Positions 42,431 to 51,159 of a stretch of 64,000 bases of DNA are shown piece after piece. The stretch is from Austwickia sp. (lineage in GTDB: Bacteria; Actinomycetota; Actinomycetes; Actinomycetales; Dermatophilaceae), in NCBI GenBank assembly GCA_016699675.1, contig CP064985.1:4092001-4156000 (forward strand). Reading direction: 5' to 3'. Made by a program: the position numbers and the translations under genes. Each line of letters begins with the position of its first letter. Position 1 is the first letter of the stretch. The notes under the pieces were generated by a model, which had not been told where the DNA came from, ran no database searches, and was given only the letters and a program-made list of their open reading frames with translations.

Positions 42431-45376
42431 ATGGCCAAACGCACGCCCCCCGCCGACGGCGACATCGTCGAGAACATCGTCGACATCGACGTCGAGGAGG
42501 AGATGTCGGGGGCGTTCCTGGAATACGCGTACTCGGTCATCTACAGCCGCGCCCTGCCCGACGCGCGCGACGGCCTCAAGCCGGTCCAGCGCCGGATCCT
42601 CTACGCGATGGCCGAGCTGGGGCTGCGGCCCGACCGGCCGCATGTGAAGTCCTCCCGCATCGTCGGTGAGGTCATGGGTAAGTACCACCCCCACGGGGAC
42701 ACGGCCATCTACGACGCCCTGGTGCGGATGGCCCAGCCCTTCTCGCTGCGGCTGCCGCTCATCGACGGGCACGGCAACTTCGGCTCCCTGGACGACGGGC
42801 CGGCGGCGAGCCGGTACACCGAGGCCCGGCTCGCGCCCGCCGCCCTCCTCATGACGACCAGCCTCGACGAGGAGGTCGTCGACGCGGTCCCCAACTACGA
42901 CGAGACCCTCACCCAGCCCGAGGTGCTCCCGGCGGCCTTCCCGAACCTGCTGGTCAACGGCGCCTCCGGGATCGCGGTCGGGATGGCGACGAACATGCCG
43001 CCGCACAACCTCGTCGAGGTCATCGGCGCCTGCCGGCACCTCATCGACCACCCGGAGGCCACGCTCGAGGAGCTGATGCGGTTCGTCCCGGGGCCCGATC
43101 TGCCGGGTGGCGGGCTGATCGTGGGGCTGGACGGGATCCGCGAGGCGTACGAGACCGGCCGCGGCACCTTCCGCACCCGCGCCACCGCGCGCGTCGAGGC
43201 GTTGACGCCGCGCAAGAAGGGGATCGTCGTCACCGAGCTGCCGTATCTGGTCGGCACGGAGAAGGTCATCGACCGCATCAAGGACCTGGTGCAGGGCAAG
43301 AAGCTGCAGGGCATCTCCGACCTGAAGGACCTCACCGACCGCAAGCACGGCCTGCGCCTGGTCATCGAGGTCAAGAACGGCTTCAACCCCGACGCGGTGC
43401 TGGAGCAGCTCTACCGGCTGACGCCGATGGAGGACAGCTTCGGCATCAACAACGTCGCCCTGGTGGGCGGGCAGCCCCGCACGCTCGGCCTTGTCGAGCT
43501 GCTGCGCGTCTACGTGGACTTCCGCACGGACGTCGTACGCCGGCGCACGGCGTACCGCCTCGCCAAGCAGGAACGCGCCCTGCACCTGCTCGAGGGTCTC
43601 CTGCTCGCGATCCTCAACATCGACGAAGTCATCCGGATCGTGCGCGGCGCCGACGACACCGCCGCCGCACGGACCGGGCTGATCGCGGCCTTCGGGCTGT
43701 CCGAGACGCAGGCCAACCACATCCTCGACCTGCAGCTGCGGCGGCTGACGAAGTTCTCCCGGATCGAGCTGGAGAAGGCGCAGGGCGAGTTGATCGAGGA
43801 CATCGCCCGACTGCGGGCGATCCTCGACGATCCCGCGCTGCTGCTGCGGGTCGTCTCGGACGAGCTCGCGGAGGTGGCGAAGGCGCACGGTACGCCGCGA
43901 CGCACCGTCCTGCTCGAGGGAGCCGGCGTGCAGGTCAAGGCCAGCGCGACGCCGCTGGAGGTCGCCGACGACCCATGCTGGGTGCTGCTCAGCTCCACGG
44001 CGCTGTTGGCGCGGACGAGTTCCGATGCGCCCCTGTCGGATTCGGGGGGCCGGGCCAAGCACGACGCCGTGGTTTCCCGGGTGAAGGCGACCGCCCGAGG
44101 AGAGGTCGGCGTGGTCACGTCCGCAGGCCGGGTCCTGCGGCTGTCCTGCCTGGAGCTGCCCACCCTGCCGCCGACGAACGACGCGCCGAACCTGTCCGGG
44201 GGCGCCCCGCTGGCGGCCTTCCTCGACCTGCCCAAGGGCGAGACACCGCTGTGCTTGCTCTCGCTAGCACCCTCGTCGCCGGGGTTGGCGCTGGGCACGG
44301 CGCAGGGTGTCGTCAAGCGGGTGGCGTGCGACTATCCGGGTCGGCCCGACTTCGAGTGCGTGACCCTGCGGGATGGCGACCGGGTCGTCGGGGCCGTGGA
44401 GCTGACGACCGGCCAGGAGCACCTGGTGTTCGTGACCCGAGAGGCCCAGCTGCTGCACTTCCCCGCGGACGCGGTGCGCCCGCAGGGTCGGGCGGCCGGC
44501 GGAATGGCCGGGATCAAGCTGGGGGCGCGCGACGAGGCCATCTGGTTCGGTGCGGTGAACCCGGATCGGGACGACCCGGTCGTCGTCACCATCGCCGGGT
44601 CGGGCGACGCGCTGCCCGGCACGGAGGCGGGCTCGATCAAGGTGACGCCGTTTGCGGAGTACCCGGCGAAGGGGCGCGCCACCGGCGGCGTCCGCTGCCA
44701 GCGGTTCCTGCGCGGCGAGGCCCGGCTGCTGCTCGGCTGGGCTGGTGGCACGCCGGCTCGGGCGGCCGGGGCCAACGGCGTGCCGGTGGCGTTGCCGGCG
44801 GAGCCCGGCCGGCGCGACGGCTCGGGCACGCCCGCGACGGCGCCGATCGCCTCGGTGGCGGGCGCCTACGGGGACGGTCCCTGGAACGACGCCCCGCCCG
44901 GACCCGGCGGCCCGCGCGAACCCGGCGCTGGCCCGGCGGGTGCTGCCGGGCCTGCCGGTCTCGGCGGTTCCGGCGGACCGGACACCCCTGGCAGTGCTGT
45001 TCGGTCCGCCGCGACGAGGGCCGACGGCTCGGACGGCGGGGCGATCTCGGCGGGCTCGGCCGCCGCCACCTCCTCGACGGTGACCGAGGCCGCGGAGGTG
45101 AGCACCGAGCCGGACGAGGCCACCTTGGGGGTCGCCGGCGCCCGCGAGGCTCCGAACCGCTCCCCCGGCCGTTTCCCGAGCAGCTCCGGCTCCACCAGCC
45201 GCGCTACCGGCCGCGCACCACGGCGGCAGCCCGAACCCGGGCTGGCGGCGGGCGACGCACTGTTCGACCTGGAAGCCGAGCCGGTGACCCGGGGCCCGCG
45301 GCCGCACCCGGAGGTCGACCGCAGCGACTACGATCCGGACGACTTCGGTGACGCGGTGCAGGTCGGCCGCGAGTAG
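42431..45376 (+). CDS. parC: DNA topoisomerase IV-type subunit A (ParC/GyrA family)
   Basis: A 981-residue type IIA topoisomerase breakage-reunion subunit. The catalytic Tyr129 is in ASRYTEARL; HPHGDTAIYDALVR (87-100) is the quinolone-resistance region, with Thr91 where gyrase often has Ser. The beta-pinwheel C-terminal domain (about 500-790) lacks the GyrA-box QRRGGKG, pointing to topoisomerase IV rather than gyrase. The last ~190 residues are a Gly/Ala/Pro-rich tail. AGGAG lies 10 nt before the ATG and TACGCT (42357-42362) is a likely -10. The matching B subunit is 8 kb away on the other strand. Confidence 0.94.
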   Translation: MAKRTPPADGDIVENIVDIDVEEEMSGAFLEYAYSVIYSRALPDARDGLKPVQRRILYAMAELGLRPDRPHVKSSRIVGEVMGKYHPHGDTAIYDALVRMAQPFSLRLPLIDGHGNFGSLDDGPAASRYTEARLAPAALLMTTSLDEEVVDAVPNYDETLTQPEVLPAAFPNLLVNGASGIAVGMATNMPPHNLVEVIGACRHLIDHPEATLEELMRFVPGPDLPGGGLIVGLDGIREAYETGRGTFRTRATARVEALTPRKKGIVVTELPYLVGTEKVIDRIKDLVQGKKLQGISDLKDLTDRKHGLRLVIEVKNGFNPDAVLEQLYRLTPMEDSFGINNVALVGGQPRTLGLVELLRVYVDFRTDVVRRRTAYRLAKQERALHLLEGLLLAILNIDEVIRIVRGADDTAAARTGLIAAFGLSETQANHILDLQLRRLTKFSRIELEKAQGELIEDIARLRAILDDPALLLRVVSDELAEVAKAHGTPRRTVLLEGAGVQVKASATPLEVADDPCWVLLSSTALLARTSSDAPLSDSGGRAKHDAVVSRVKATARGEVGVVTSAGRVLRLSCLELPTLPPTNDAPNLSGGAPLAAFLDLPKGETPLCLLSLAPSSPGLALGTAQGVVKRVACDYPGRPDFECVTLRDGDRVVGAVELTTGQEHLVFVTREAQLLHFPADAVRPQGRAAGGMAGIKLGARDEAIWFGAVNPDRDDPVVVTIAGSGDALPGTEAGSIKVTPFAEYPAKGRATGGVRCQRFLRGEARLLLGWAGGTPARAAGANGVPVALPAEPGRRDGSGTPATAPIASVAGAYGDGPWNDAPPGPGGPREPGAGPAGAAGPAGLGGSGGPDTPGSAVRSAATRADGSDGGAISAGSAAATSSTVTEAAEVSTEPDEATLGVAGAREAPNRSPGRFPSSSGSTSRATGRAPRRQPEPGLAAGDALFDLEAEPVTRGPRPHPEVDRSDYDPDDFGDAVQVGRE

Positions 45377-45499
45377 GCGCGGAATCCAGGGACGGGCCGT
45401 CACGCGCGGCGATCACTACCCGCGGTTTCCGCCCAGAAGGTGTCGAACGTCGGGGTATTGATCGTTGCGCCGCACGCCCGGGGCGTAACGTGGCGCGTC

Positions 45500-45979
45500 G
45501 TGGCGAAGACGAGCGCGGGGCTGTTGCCCTACCGACACGGGGAGGACGGCACGCTGCTGGTCTTCATCGCGCACATGGGCGGCCCGCTGTGGGCGCGCAA
45601 GGACGCGGGCGCCTGGTCCATCGTCAAGGGCGAATACGACGCCGCCGTCGAGGACGCCCAGGCGGCGGCCCGGCGGGAGTTCCTCGAAGAGACCGGGGCG
45701 CCCGCCCCCGAGAGCGAATGGCTGCCGCTCGGCGCGGTCCGCACGAAGAGCGGGAAGGTCATCACCGCGTGGGCGGTCGAGGCCCCGGTCACGCTGGCGC
45801 TGCTGGAACCGGGCACGTTCGAGATGGAGTGGCCGCCGAGATCCGGTCGGCGCCAGAGCTTTCCGGAGATCGACCGGGCGCAGTGGCAGACCGTGCCGCA
45901 GGCCCGCGTCGCGTTGGTCTCCGGGCAGGTCGAGTTCCTGGACCGCCTCGGCAAGGCCCTCGTCCCGGGCGTCGACTGA
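45500..45979 (+). CDS. NUDIX hydrolase
   Basis: A 159-residue NUDIX protein. The catalytic box starts at GEYDAAVEDA and ends ARREFLEETGA, giving the Gx5Ex7REUxEExGU pattern, so it should hydrolyse a nucleoside-diphosphate-linked compound. SAGLLPYRHG and GGPLWARKDAGAWSIVKGEY resemble the YjgA/MutT-like group. A longer frame opens at 45440, but the GTG at 45500 has TAACGT (45486-45491) 8 nt upstream, the leaderless arrangement, and starts at the conserved domain. Substrate not predictable. A strong hairpin follows. Confidence 0.92.
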   Translation: MAKTSAGLLPYRHGEDGTLLVFIAHMGGPLWARKDAGAWSIVKGEYDAAVEDAQAAARREFLEETGAPAPESEWLPLGAVRTKSGKVITAWAVEAPVTLALLEPGTFEMEWPPRSGRRQSFPEIDRAQWQTVPQARVALVSGQVEFLDRLGKALVPGVD

Positions 45980-45980
45980 C

Positions 45981-46010
45981 CCGGCAGGCCCTTGGCTACG
46001 GGCCTGCCGG
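45981..46010 (+). terminator. terminator after the NUDIX gene
   Basis: CCGGCAGGCCC (45981-45991) pairs perfectly with GGGCCTGCCGG (46000-46010) over an 8-nt loop, 2 bp past the stop codon. Confidence 0.8.
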
Positions 46011-46063
46011 GAGCGCACACTGACGGAATCCGGATCCCCGAGCCCGCGCGGGAGCGAGCCCCC

Positions 46064-46492
46064 ATGGTCTACTCGGCGCCCCAACCCAACGAGGAATACC
46101 CCACGCAGTCCTGGCTGGCCGGGAAACTGGCCGAGGCCTATCACCTGACCCCGGACGATATCGCCGCGGTGACCGAGTTGCGCGGTGGGACCGCCATGCT
46201 CGTCGGCATCGGCGGTCCCACCGTGGGGTCGCGGGTGCTGATCTGGCGAGACGAGGTGGCCGTCGGCCGGGGCGAGGACTGCCCGATCTGGCTGTCCTCG
46301 GGGACGGTGTCGCGCCACCACGCCTCGTTCGTGCGCACCGCCGACGGTTACGACGTGTGCGACGCCGGCTCCCTCAACGGCACCTACGTCAACAACATGC
46401 TGGCCACCAGGGTCTCGCTACATCAGGGCGACGAGATCCGCTTCGGGAGCTGTCGCTTCCTCTATTTCGCGGGCCAGGATCCGACGGCCTGA
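46064..46492 (+). CDS. FHA-domain protein
   Basis: A 142-residue protein with a forkhead-associated phosphothreonine-binding domain in its second half: VGRGEDCPIWLSSGTVSRHH and SLNGTYVNN carry the conserved Gly-Arg, Ser-Arg-His and Asn. The first ~50 residues are unlike known FHA partners. The ATG at 46064 has GGAG about 10 nt upstream; a longer TTG frame would start inside the terminator loop and is rejected. It probably reads Ser/Thr-kinase phosphorylation; no kinase gene is nearby. Confidence 0.88.
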   Translation: MVYSAPQPNEEYPTQSWLAGKLAEAYHLTPDDIAAVTELRGGTAMLVGIGGPTVGSRVLIWRDEVAVGRGEDCPIWLSSGTVSRHHASFVRTADGYDVCDAGSLNGTYVNNMLATRVSLHQGDEIRFGSCRFLYFAGQDPTA

Positions 46493-46509
46493 CGCCGTCG
46501 GGGGCGTCA
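46490..46509. terminator. convergent hairpin containing both stop codons (FHA gene and glpK)
   Basis: TGACGCC (46490-46496) pairs with GGCGTCA (46503-46509). The first TGA is the stop of the FHA gene; the TCA at 46507-46509 is the stop of glpK on the other strand. A very compact bidirectional end. Confidence 0.5.
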
Positions 46510-48036
46510 GTCGACGTCGTCGTCCACCCAGTCGAAGGTCTTGGTGACGGCCTTCTTCCAGTTGCGGACCAGCCTCTCGCGCTGCTCGTCGGGCATCGCC
46601 GGCTCCCAGCGCGCGCCCTCGGCCCAGTTGTCGATCACGTCCTGCTCACCCTCCCAGAAGCCGACGGCGATGCCGGCGGCGTACGCCGCACCCAGGGCCG
46701 TGGTCTCCGCGACCTGGGGCCGCACCACCGGCACGCCCAGGATGTCGGCCTGGAACTGCATGAGGGTTTCGTTGGCGGTCATGCCGCCGTCGACCTTCAG
46801 CTCGGTCAACTCGACGCCCTGCTCCGCCGCATCGGCGATCATCGCCTCCATGACCTCGCGGGTCTGGAACGCCGTCGCCTCCAACGCGGCCCGCGCGATG
46901 TGGCCCTTGTTCACGAACCGCGTCAGACCGACGAGGGCGCCACGGGCGTCGCTGCGCCAGTAGGGCGCGAACAGCCCCGAGAACGCCGGCACGAAGTAGG
47001 CCCCGCCGTTGTCCTCGACTGTCGCCGCGAGCTTCTCGATCTCCGGGGCCGTGGCGATCATGCCGAGGTTGTCGCGGAGCCACTGGACCAGCGAGCCGGC
47101 CACCGCGATGGAGCCCTCCAGGGCGTAGATCGGCTTGTTGTCGCCGATCTTGTACGCGACCGTGGTCAGCAGGCCGTTCTTGCTGGTGACGGCCTCCTCG
47201 CCGGTGTTGATGAGCATGAAGCAACCGGTGCCGTAGGTGTTCTTGGCCATGCCCTTGGCGAAGCAGGCCTGCCCGAACGTGGCAGCCTGCTGGTCGCCGA
47301 GGTCCCCGGCGATGGGGGTGTCGACGAGCAGGCCCTGCTTGCGGCCGTACCCGTAGATCTCCGAGGACGACCGGATCTCCGGGAGCATCGACATCGGGAT
47401 GTCCATGTCCTTGCAGATGCCCTCGTCCCACGTGAGCGTGCGCACGTTCATGAGCATGGTGCGCGAGGCGTTCGTGACGTCGGTGACGTGCACTCCCCCG
47501 TCGACGCCGCCGGTCATGTTCCAGATGACCCAGCTGTCGGTGTTGCCGAACAGCAGGTCGCCCTTCTCCGCCAGCTCCCAGGCGCCCTCGACGTTGTCGA
47601 GGATCCAGCGGATCTTGGGGCCGGAGAAGTACGTCGCGAGCGGCAGGCCGCAGATGTCCTTGTACTTGTCCGGGCCCTCCCGACCGGCCAGCCTGTCGCA
47701 CAGCTGCTGGGTGCGGGTGTCCTGCCACACGATGGCGTTGTAGATCGGCTCGCCCGTCTTGCGGTTCCAGACCACGGCGGTCTCGCGCTGGTTGGTGATG
47801 CCGACGGCGGCGATCTGGTGGCGGTTGATCTCAGCGCGGGACAGGGCCTGGCCGACCGCCTCGCGCACGTTCCGCCAGATCTCGTTCGGGTCGTGCTCGA
47901 CCCATCCCGCCCGGGGGAAGATCTGCTCGTGCTCGAGCTGGCCCGTGCTGACGATCTGGCCGCCGTGGTCGAACAGGATCGCGCGGGAGCTGGTGGTGCC
48001 CTGGTCGATCGCGAGGACGTACTTCTTCTCCGTCAT
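46507..48036 (-). CDS. glpK: glycerol kinase
   Basis: Phosphorylates glycerol to sn-glycerol 3-phosphate with ATP. The 509-residue product has the family length and the FGGY-kinase motifs DQGTTSSRAILFD, AIVWQDTRT, GDLGDQQAA and GSIAVAGSLVQW. The ATG at 48036 starts MTEKKYVLAIDQGT; an ATG seven codons earlier is an alternative. It lies 89 bp downstream of the glycerol facilitator on the same strand, so uptake and phosphorylation are co-expressed. Confidence 0.97.
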   Translation of the reverse strand: MTEKKYVLAIDQGTTSSRAILFDHGGQIVSTGQLEHEQIFPRAGWVEHDPNEIWRNVREAVGQALSRAEINRHQIAAVGITNQRETAVVWNRKTGEPIYNAIVWQDTRTQQLCDRLAGREGPDKYKDICGLPLATYFSGPKIRWILDNVEGAWELAEKGDLLFGNTDSWVIWNMTGGVDGGVHVTDVTNASRTMLMNVRTLTWDEGICKDMDIPMSMLPEIRSSSEIYGYGRKQGLLVDTPIAGDLGDQQAATFGQACFAKGMAKNTYGTGCFMLINTGEEAVTSKNGLLTTVAYKIGDNKPIYALEGSIAVAGSLVQWLRDNLGMIATAPEIEKLAATVEDNGGAYFVPAFSGLFAPYWRSDARGALVGLTRFVNKGHIARAALEATAFQTREVMEAMIADAAEQGVELTELKVDGGMTANETLMQFQADILGVPVVRPQVAETTALGAAYAAGIAVGFWEGEQDVIDNWAEGARWEPAMPDEQRERLVRNWKKAVTKTFDWVDDDVD

Positions 48037-48125
48037 GTCTTCAGTCTTTCTCGTCATCGGGACGGGGCCGCGGATCGCGGCCGCACAGGTTTTGGGTCAT
48101 GTCGGCACACCGCCGACCGGGCGGC

Positions 48126-48887
48126 TCAGAATCCGCGGGCCACCAGCCCGGCCAGGATCCCGCCGAGCAGCGGTCCGACCACCGGCACCCACGAATAGGC
48201 CCACCGCGAGGTGCCCTTGCCCGCGATCGGCAGGACGGCGTGGGCGAACCGGGGGCCGAGGTCGCGAGCCGGGTTGATGGCGTAGCCGGTGGGGCCGCCC
48301 AGGCTGGCGCCGATGCCGACGACCAGCAGCGCCACCGCGAGCGGGCCGAGCTGCGAGGGCGTGTTGCCGAACCGCAGCACGACGTACACGAGGATGAACG
48401 TCGCGATGACCTCGGTGACGAGGTTCCACGGGTGGTTCTTGATGGCCGGCGAGGTGGCGAAGCAGCCGAGCTTGCTCTCGGGGTCGGGTTCGGCGTCGAA
48501 GTGGTCCCGGTAGGCCAGGTACGCCACGACCGCCCCCGCGAAGGCGCCCACGAACTGGGCGAGGAGGTAGACCGCCGTGCTCCCGGCGGTGACCTCGACG
48601 CCGGGGGCGTAGTCGGCCGCGCCGCTGACCCACAGGCCGATCGTGACCGCGGGATTCAGGTGCGCGCCCGAGCGGTAGGCGACGTAGACGCCGGCGAAGA
48701 CCGCCAGGCCCCACCCGAAGTTGATCATCAGGGTGCCGCCGCCGTGCCCCTTGGTCTGGGTGAGCAACACGTTGGCGACGACGCCGACGCCGAGCAGGAC
48801 GAGGACGGCGGTCCCGAACAGCTCGGAGAGGAACACATCCCCCAGGGAGACGGTCGGGGGCGCGGCAGCCGCAAGCACACAAGGCAT
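48126..48887 (-). CDS. glpF: glycerol uptake facilitator (aquaglyceroporin)
   Basis: A 253-residue MIP-family channel with six membrane segments. Both pore motifs are present: GAHLNPAVTIG and GYAINPARDLGPR; the Asp after the second NPAR is typical of glycerol channels rather than water channels. The ATG at 48887 is chosen since the frame further upstream is low-complexity and Arg/Pro-rich. No strong ribosome site is visible. It precedes glpK as the first gene of an operon, with glpD upstream on the same strand but behind a hairpin. Confidence 0.95.
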   Translation of the reverse strand: MPCVLAAAAPPTVSLGDVFLSELFGTAVLVLLGVGVVANVLLTQTKGHGGGTLMINFGWGLAVFAGVYVAYRSGAHLNPAVTIGLWVSGAADYAPGVEVTAGSTAVYLLAQFVGAFAGAVVAYLAYRDHFDAEPDPESKLGCFATSPAIKNHPWNLVTEVIATFILVYVVLRFGNTPSQLGPLAVALLVVGIGASLGGPTGYAINPARDLGPRFAHAVLPIAGKGTSRWAYSWVPVVGPLLGGILAGLVARGF

Positions 48888-49240
48888 GACAAAGGCTCGA
48901 TTCTGTGCGGAAAGGCGCCCAGGCGGCGAGGTCCGCGAGAACCGTGGGCCTCGCGGTGTGGGCGAGGTGGGAGGGGCGCCGCGGGCGGCGCGCCCTGGGG
49001 GTACGCCGTGGCCGGGAAGGGCAGCACGGCATACCGGTCCCGCGCGCCGAACGGCGCACGGCACGCGGGACCGGTGGGAGGGGGCGCTTCGGTGGCTCGG
49101 CCTCGGGCGTGTCGAGGGGAGACACGCGCCAGGCCCGGCGCCCTAGGTCAGGCGGCCTCGGTCAGGCCGATCGCTCAAGCAGGTCGGTCAGCCTGACCAG
49201 GTCAAGCAGGTCGGTCGGGCCGACCGTCCCAGCAGATCGG
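48888..49240. other. glpD-glpF intergenic region
   Basis: No gene is supported in these 353 bp. ACCGGTCCCGCG (49033-49044) and CGCGGGACCGGT (49064-49075) form a perfect 12-bp inverted repeat with a smaller CGCCG/CGGCG stem inside, probably terminating glpD. The part from 48888 to about 49030 should hold the glpF promoter, but no convincing -35/-10 pair was found. The left flank of glpD is a ~13.5-bp repeat. Confidence 0.55.
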
Positions 49241-49243
49241 TCA
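49148..49243. repeat. ~13.5-bp stop-anchored repeat at the end of glpD
   Basis: TCA recurs at 49148, 49162, 49175, 49188, 49202 and 49241 (with a TCG at 49215), that is every 13-14 bp; the last is the glpD stop on the minus strand. The longest copy, TCAAGCAGGTCGGTC, occurs exactly at 49175-49189 and 49202-49216, with AGCAGATCGGTC at 49231. Confidence 0.75.
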
Positions 49244-51004
49244 GGCGACCATGGCGGCCAGGTCGGGAGCGACCATCGGCACGAGGTCGGGGACCGCCGA
49301 CCGGGCGGCGCTGGCCGCCTCATCGGAGCGCTCGCGTTCCGCGGCGTCCTCGCCGGCGACGCGGGCGCGGTAGCAGTCGATCTCCCACGCGGTCCGCTCG
49401 GCGTCCCAGCCCAGCAACGGGGCGACGATCTCGGCGAGCTCCGGCAGGGCCGACGCGCCGCGGTCGCGGGTCTCGTAGTCGAGCCGGATCCGCTTGCGCA
49501 GGATGTCCTCCAGGTGCAGGGCACCCTCCCGGGTCACGGCGAACGCCGCCTCGGCCCGCAGGTACGCCGGCGCGGTGCGCAGCGGCGCCGCGAGGGTGGG
49601 GTCGGCGTCGATCATCGCCAGGATGATGTCGATCTCGTCGCCGTACCGGTCCAGCAGGTGCTGCACGCGCGCATCGTCCCAGCCGCGCTCGGCGGCGATG
49701 AGGTGCCGGCGCGCCTGCACGCCCCGGAATCCGGCAGCCCCGACGAGGGGGATCTGCGTGGTGACGCAGGGGTACGCCTCGGCGCCGCCCTCCCCGAAGA
49801 GGTGGGTCACGGCGTAGTCCACGGCGTCCTGCGCCATCACCCGGTAGGTGGTGAGCTTGCCGCCGGCGATGGCGCACATGCCCGGCGCCACCTCGGTCAC
49901 GGTGTGCTCCCGGCTGACCTTCGCGGAGCTCGCGTCGCCCTTCGTCTTCGGCTGCAGCAGCGGGCGCAGCCCGGCGTACGTGCCGATGATGTCGTCGCGG
50001 GTCAGCGGGTCGGCGAGCACCGAGTTGGCGTGGTCGAGGACGTAGTCGATGTCCGCGGCCGTGGCCACGGGGTGCGCCAGGTCCTCGTGCCAGGCGGTGT
50101 CGGTCGTGCCGATCACCCAGTAGCGGTCCCAGGGGATGATGAACAGCACGGACTTCTCGGTGCGCAGGAAGATCCCGGTCGAGCCCTGGATGCGGTCCTT
50201 CGGCACGACGATGTGGATGCCCTTGCTGGCGAGCACGCGCAGGCCGGCGTCGTCGCGCACGAGGTCCTGGGTCTGCTCGGTCCAGACGCCGGTGGCGTTG
50301 ATGACGTACTTGGCCTTGACGTGGAGGTCCTGGCGACCCTCCAGGTCGCGGATGCGGGCGCCGACGACGCGGCCGTCGGCATCCTTGTCGAAGCCCACCA
50401 CCTGCGTGCGGCTGGCGGCCAGGGCGCCGAATCCGGCGGCCGTGCGCACCAGGTCGATGACCAGGCGGGCGTCGTCCACGCGCGCGTCGTAGAACCGGAT
50501 CGCACCGATGAGGGCGTCGTCGCGGATGCCGGGGAACAGCTTCTTGGCGCCCTTCTTGCTGTAGTGCTTCTGGGCCGGGACGGCGCGGCGTCCGCCGCCG
50601 CCGATCTGGGCCAACACGTCGTACATGCCCACGCCCACCGCGCTGTAGCTGCGCTCGATGACCGGCATCTTCAGGGGCCACAGGAAGGCCTGGGCCTTGA
50701 CCAGGTGCGGCGCGGTGCGCTCCAGGAGAAGCCCTCGCTCCTTGAGCGCCTCGGCGACGAGGGCGAAGTCGAGGTTGTAGAGATAGCGCAGGCCGCCGTG
50801 CACCAGCTTGCTGGACCACTGCGAGGTCCCGCCGGCCCAGTCCTGAGCCTCGACGATCGCGGTGCGCAGGCCGCGCGTCGCCGCGTCGAGGGCGATGCCG
50901 GCGCCGGTGACGCCGCCTCCCACCACGAGGACGTCCACGCCCTCGGCATCGGTCATGGCCGCGAGTGCCCGGTCGCGGGACTGCATCGTCAGCGCCGTGC
51001 TCAT
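49241..51004 (-). CDS. glpD: glycerol-3-phosphate dehydrogenase (FAD, aerobic type)
   Basis: Oxidises glycerol 3-phosphate to dihydroxyacetone phosphate at the membrane face, passing electrons to quinone. The 587-residue product has the FAD loop VVGGGVTGAGIALDAA (about 26-41), GGTSQWSSKLVHGGLRYL and GTTDTAWHEDL, all typical of GlpD. GAGGAGGAGAG just upstream makes the ATG at 51004 clear. The C-terminal ~50 residues are Ala/Glu-rich. It is divergent from a SorC/DeoR-type regulator across a short control region. Confidence 0.96.
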   Translation of the reverse strand: MSTALTMQSRDRALAAMTDAEGVDVLVVGGGVTGAGIALDAATRGLRTAIVEAQDWAGGTSQWSSKLVHGGLRYLYNLDFALVAEALKERGLLLERTAPHLVKAQAFLWPLKMPVIERSYSAVGVGMYDVLAQIGGGGRRAVPAQKHYSKKGAKKLFPGIRDDALIGAIRFYDARVDDARLVIDLVRTAAGFGALAASRTQVVGFDKDADGRVVGARIRDLEGRQDLHVKAKYVINATGVWTEQTQDLVRDDAGLRVLASKGIHIVVPKDRIQGSTGIFLRTEKSVLFIIPWDRYWVIGTTDTAWHEDLAHPVATAADIDYVLDHANSVLADPLTRDDIIGTYAGLRPLLQPKTKGDASSAKVSREHTVTEVAPGMCAIAGGKLTTYRVMAQDAVDYAVTHLFGEGGAEAYPCVTTQIPLVGAAGFRGVQARRHLIAAERGWDDARVQHLLDRYGDEIDIILAMIDADPTLAAPLRTAPAYLRAEAAFAVTREGALHLEDILRKRIRLDYETRDRGASALPELAEIVAPLLGWDAERTAWEIDCYRARVAGEDAAERERSDEAASAARSAVPDLVPMVAPDLAAMVA

Positions 51005-51094
51005 GTTCTCTCCTCCTCGAACGCCCACGGGGCGCCCCTCCATCATCGTCCCCACGGCCCGCATCGGACCTGGAAGATCGCTGTCGTCATGACC

Positions 51095-51153
51095 ACAATG
51101 CGCCCGGCTGAACGAATGGGCAAGGTGCGTGCACGAACGTGCAGAACTACGCT
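51095..51153. promoter_or_regulatory. divergent promoters of glpD and its probable regulator
   Basis: Minus strand: -35 TTGCCC (51123-51118) and -10 CATTGT (51100-51095), 17 bp apart, for glpD. Plus strand: -10 TACGCT (51148-51153), 6 nt before the regulator ATG. Between them lies the inverted repeat TGCACG-AA-CGTGCA (51130-51143), well placed for a regulator to act on both. Confidence 0.55.
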
Positions 51154-51159
51154 GAACCC

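Noticed and set aside
45992..46063. Earlier TTG start for the FHA protein
   Set aside because: It would start inside the loop of the NUDIX terminator hairpin and adds 24 residues with no family similarity.
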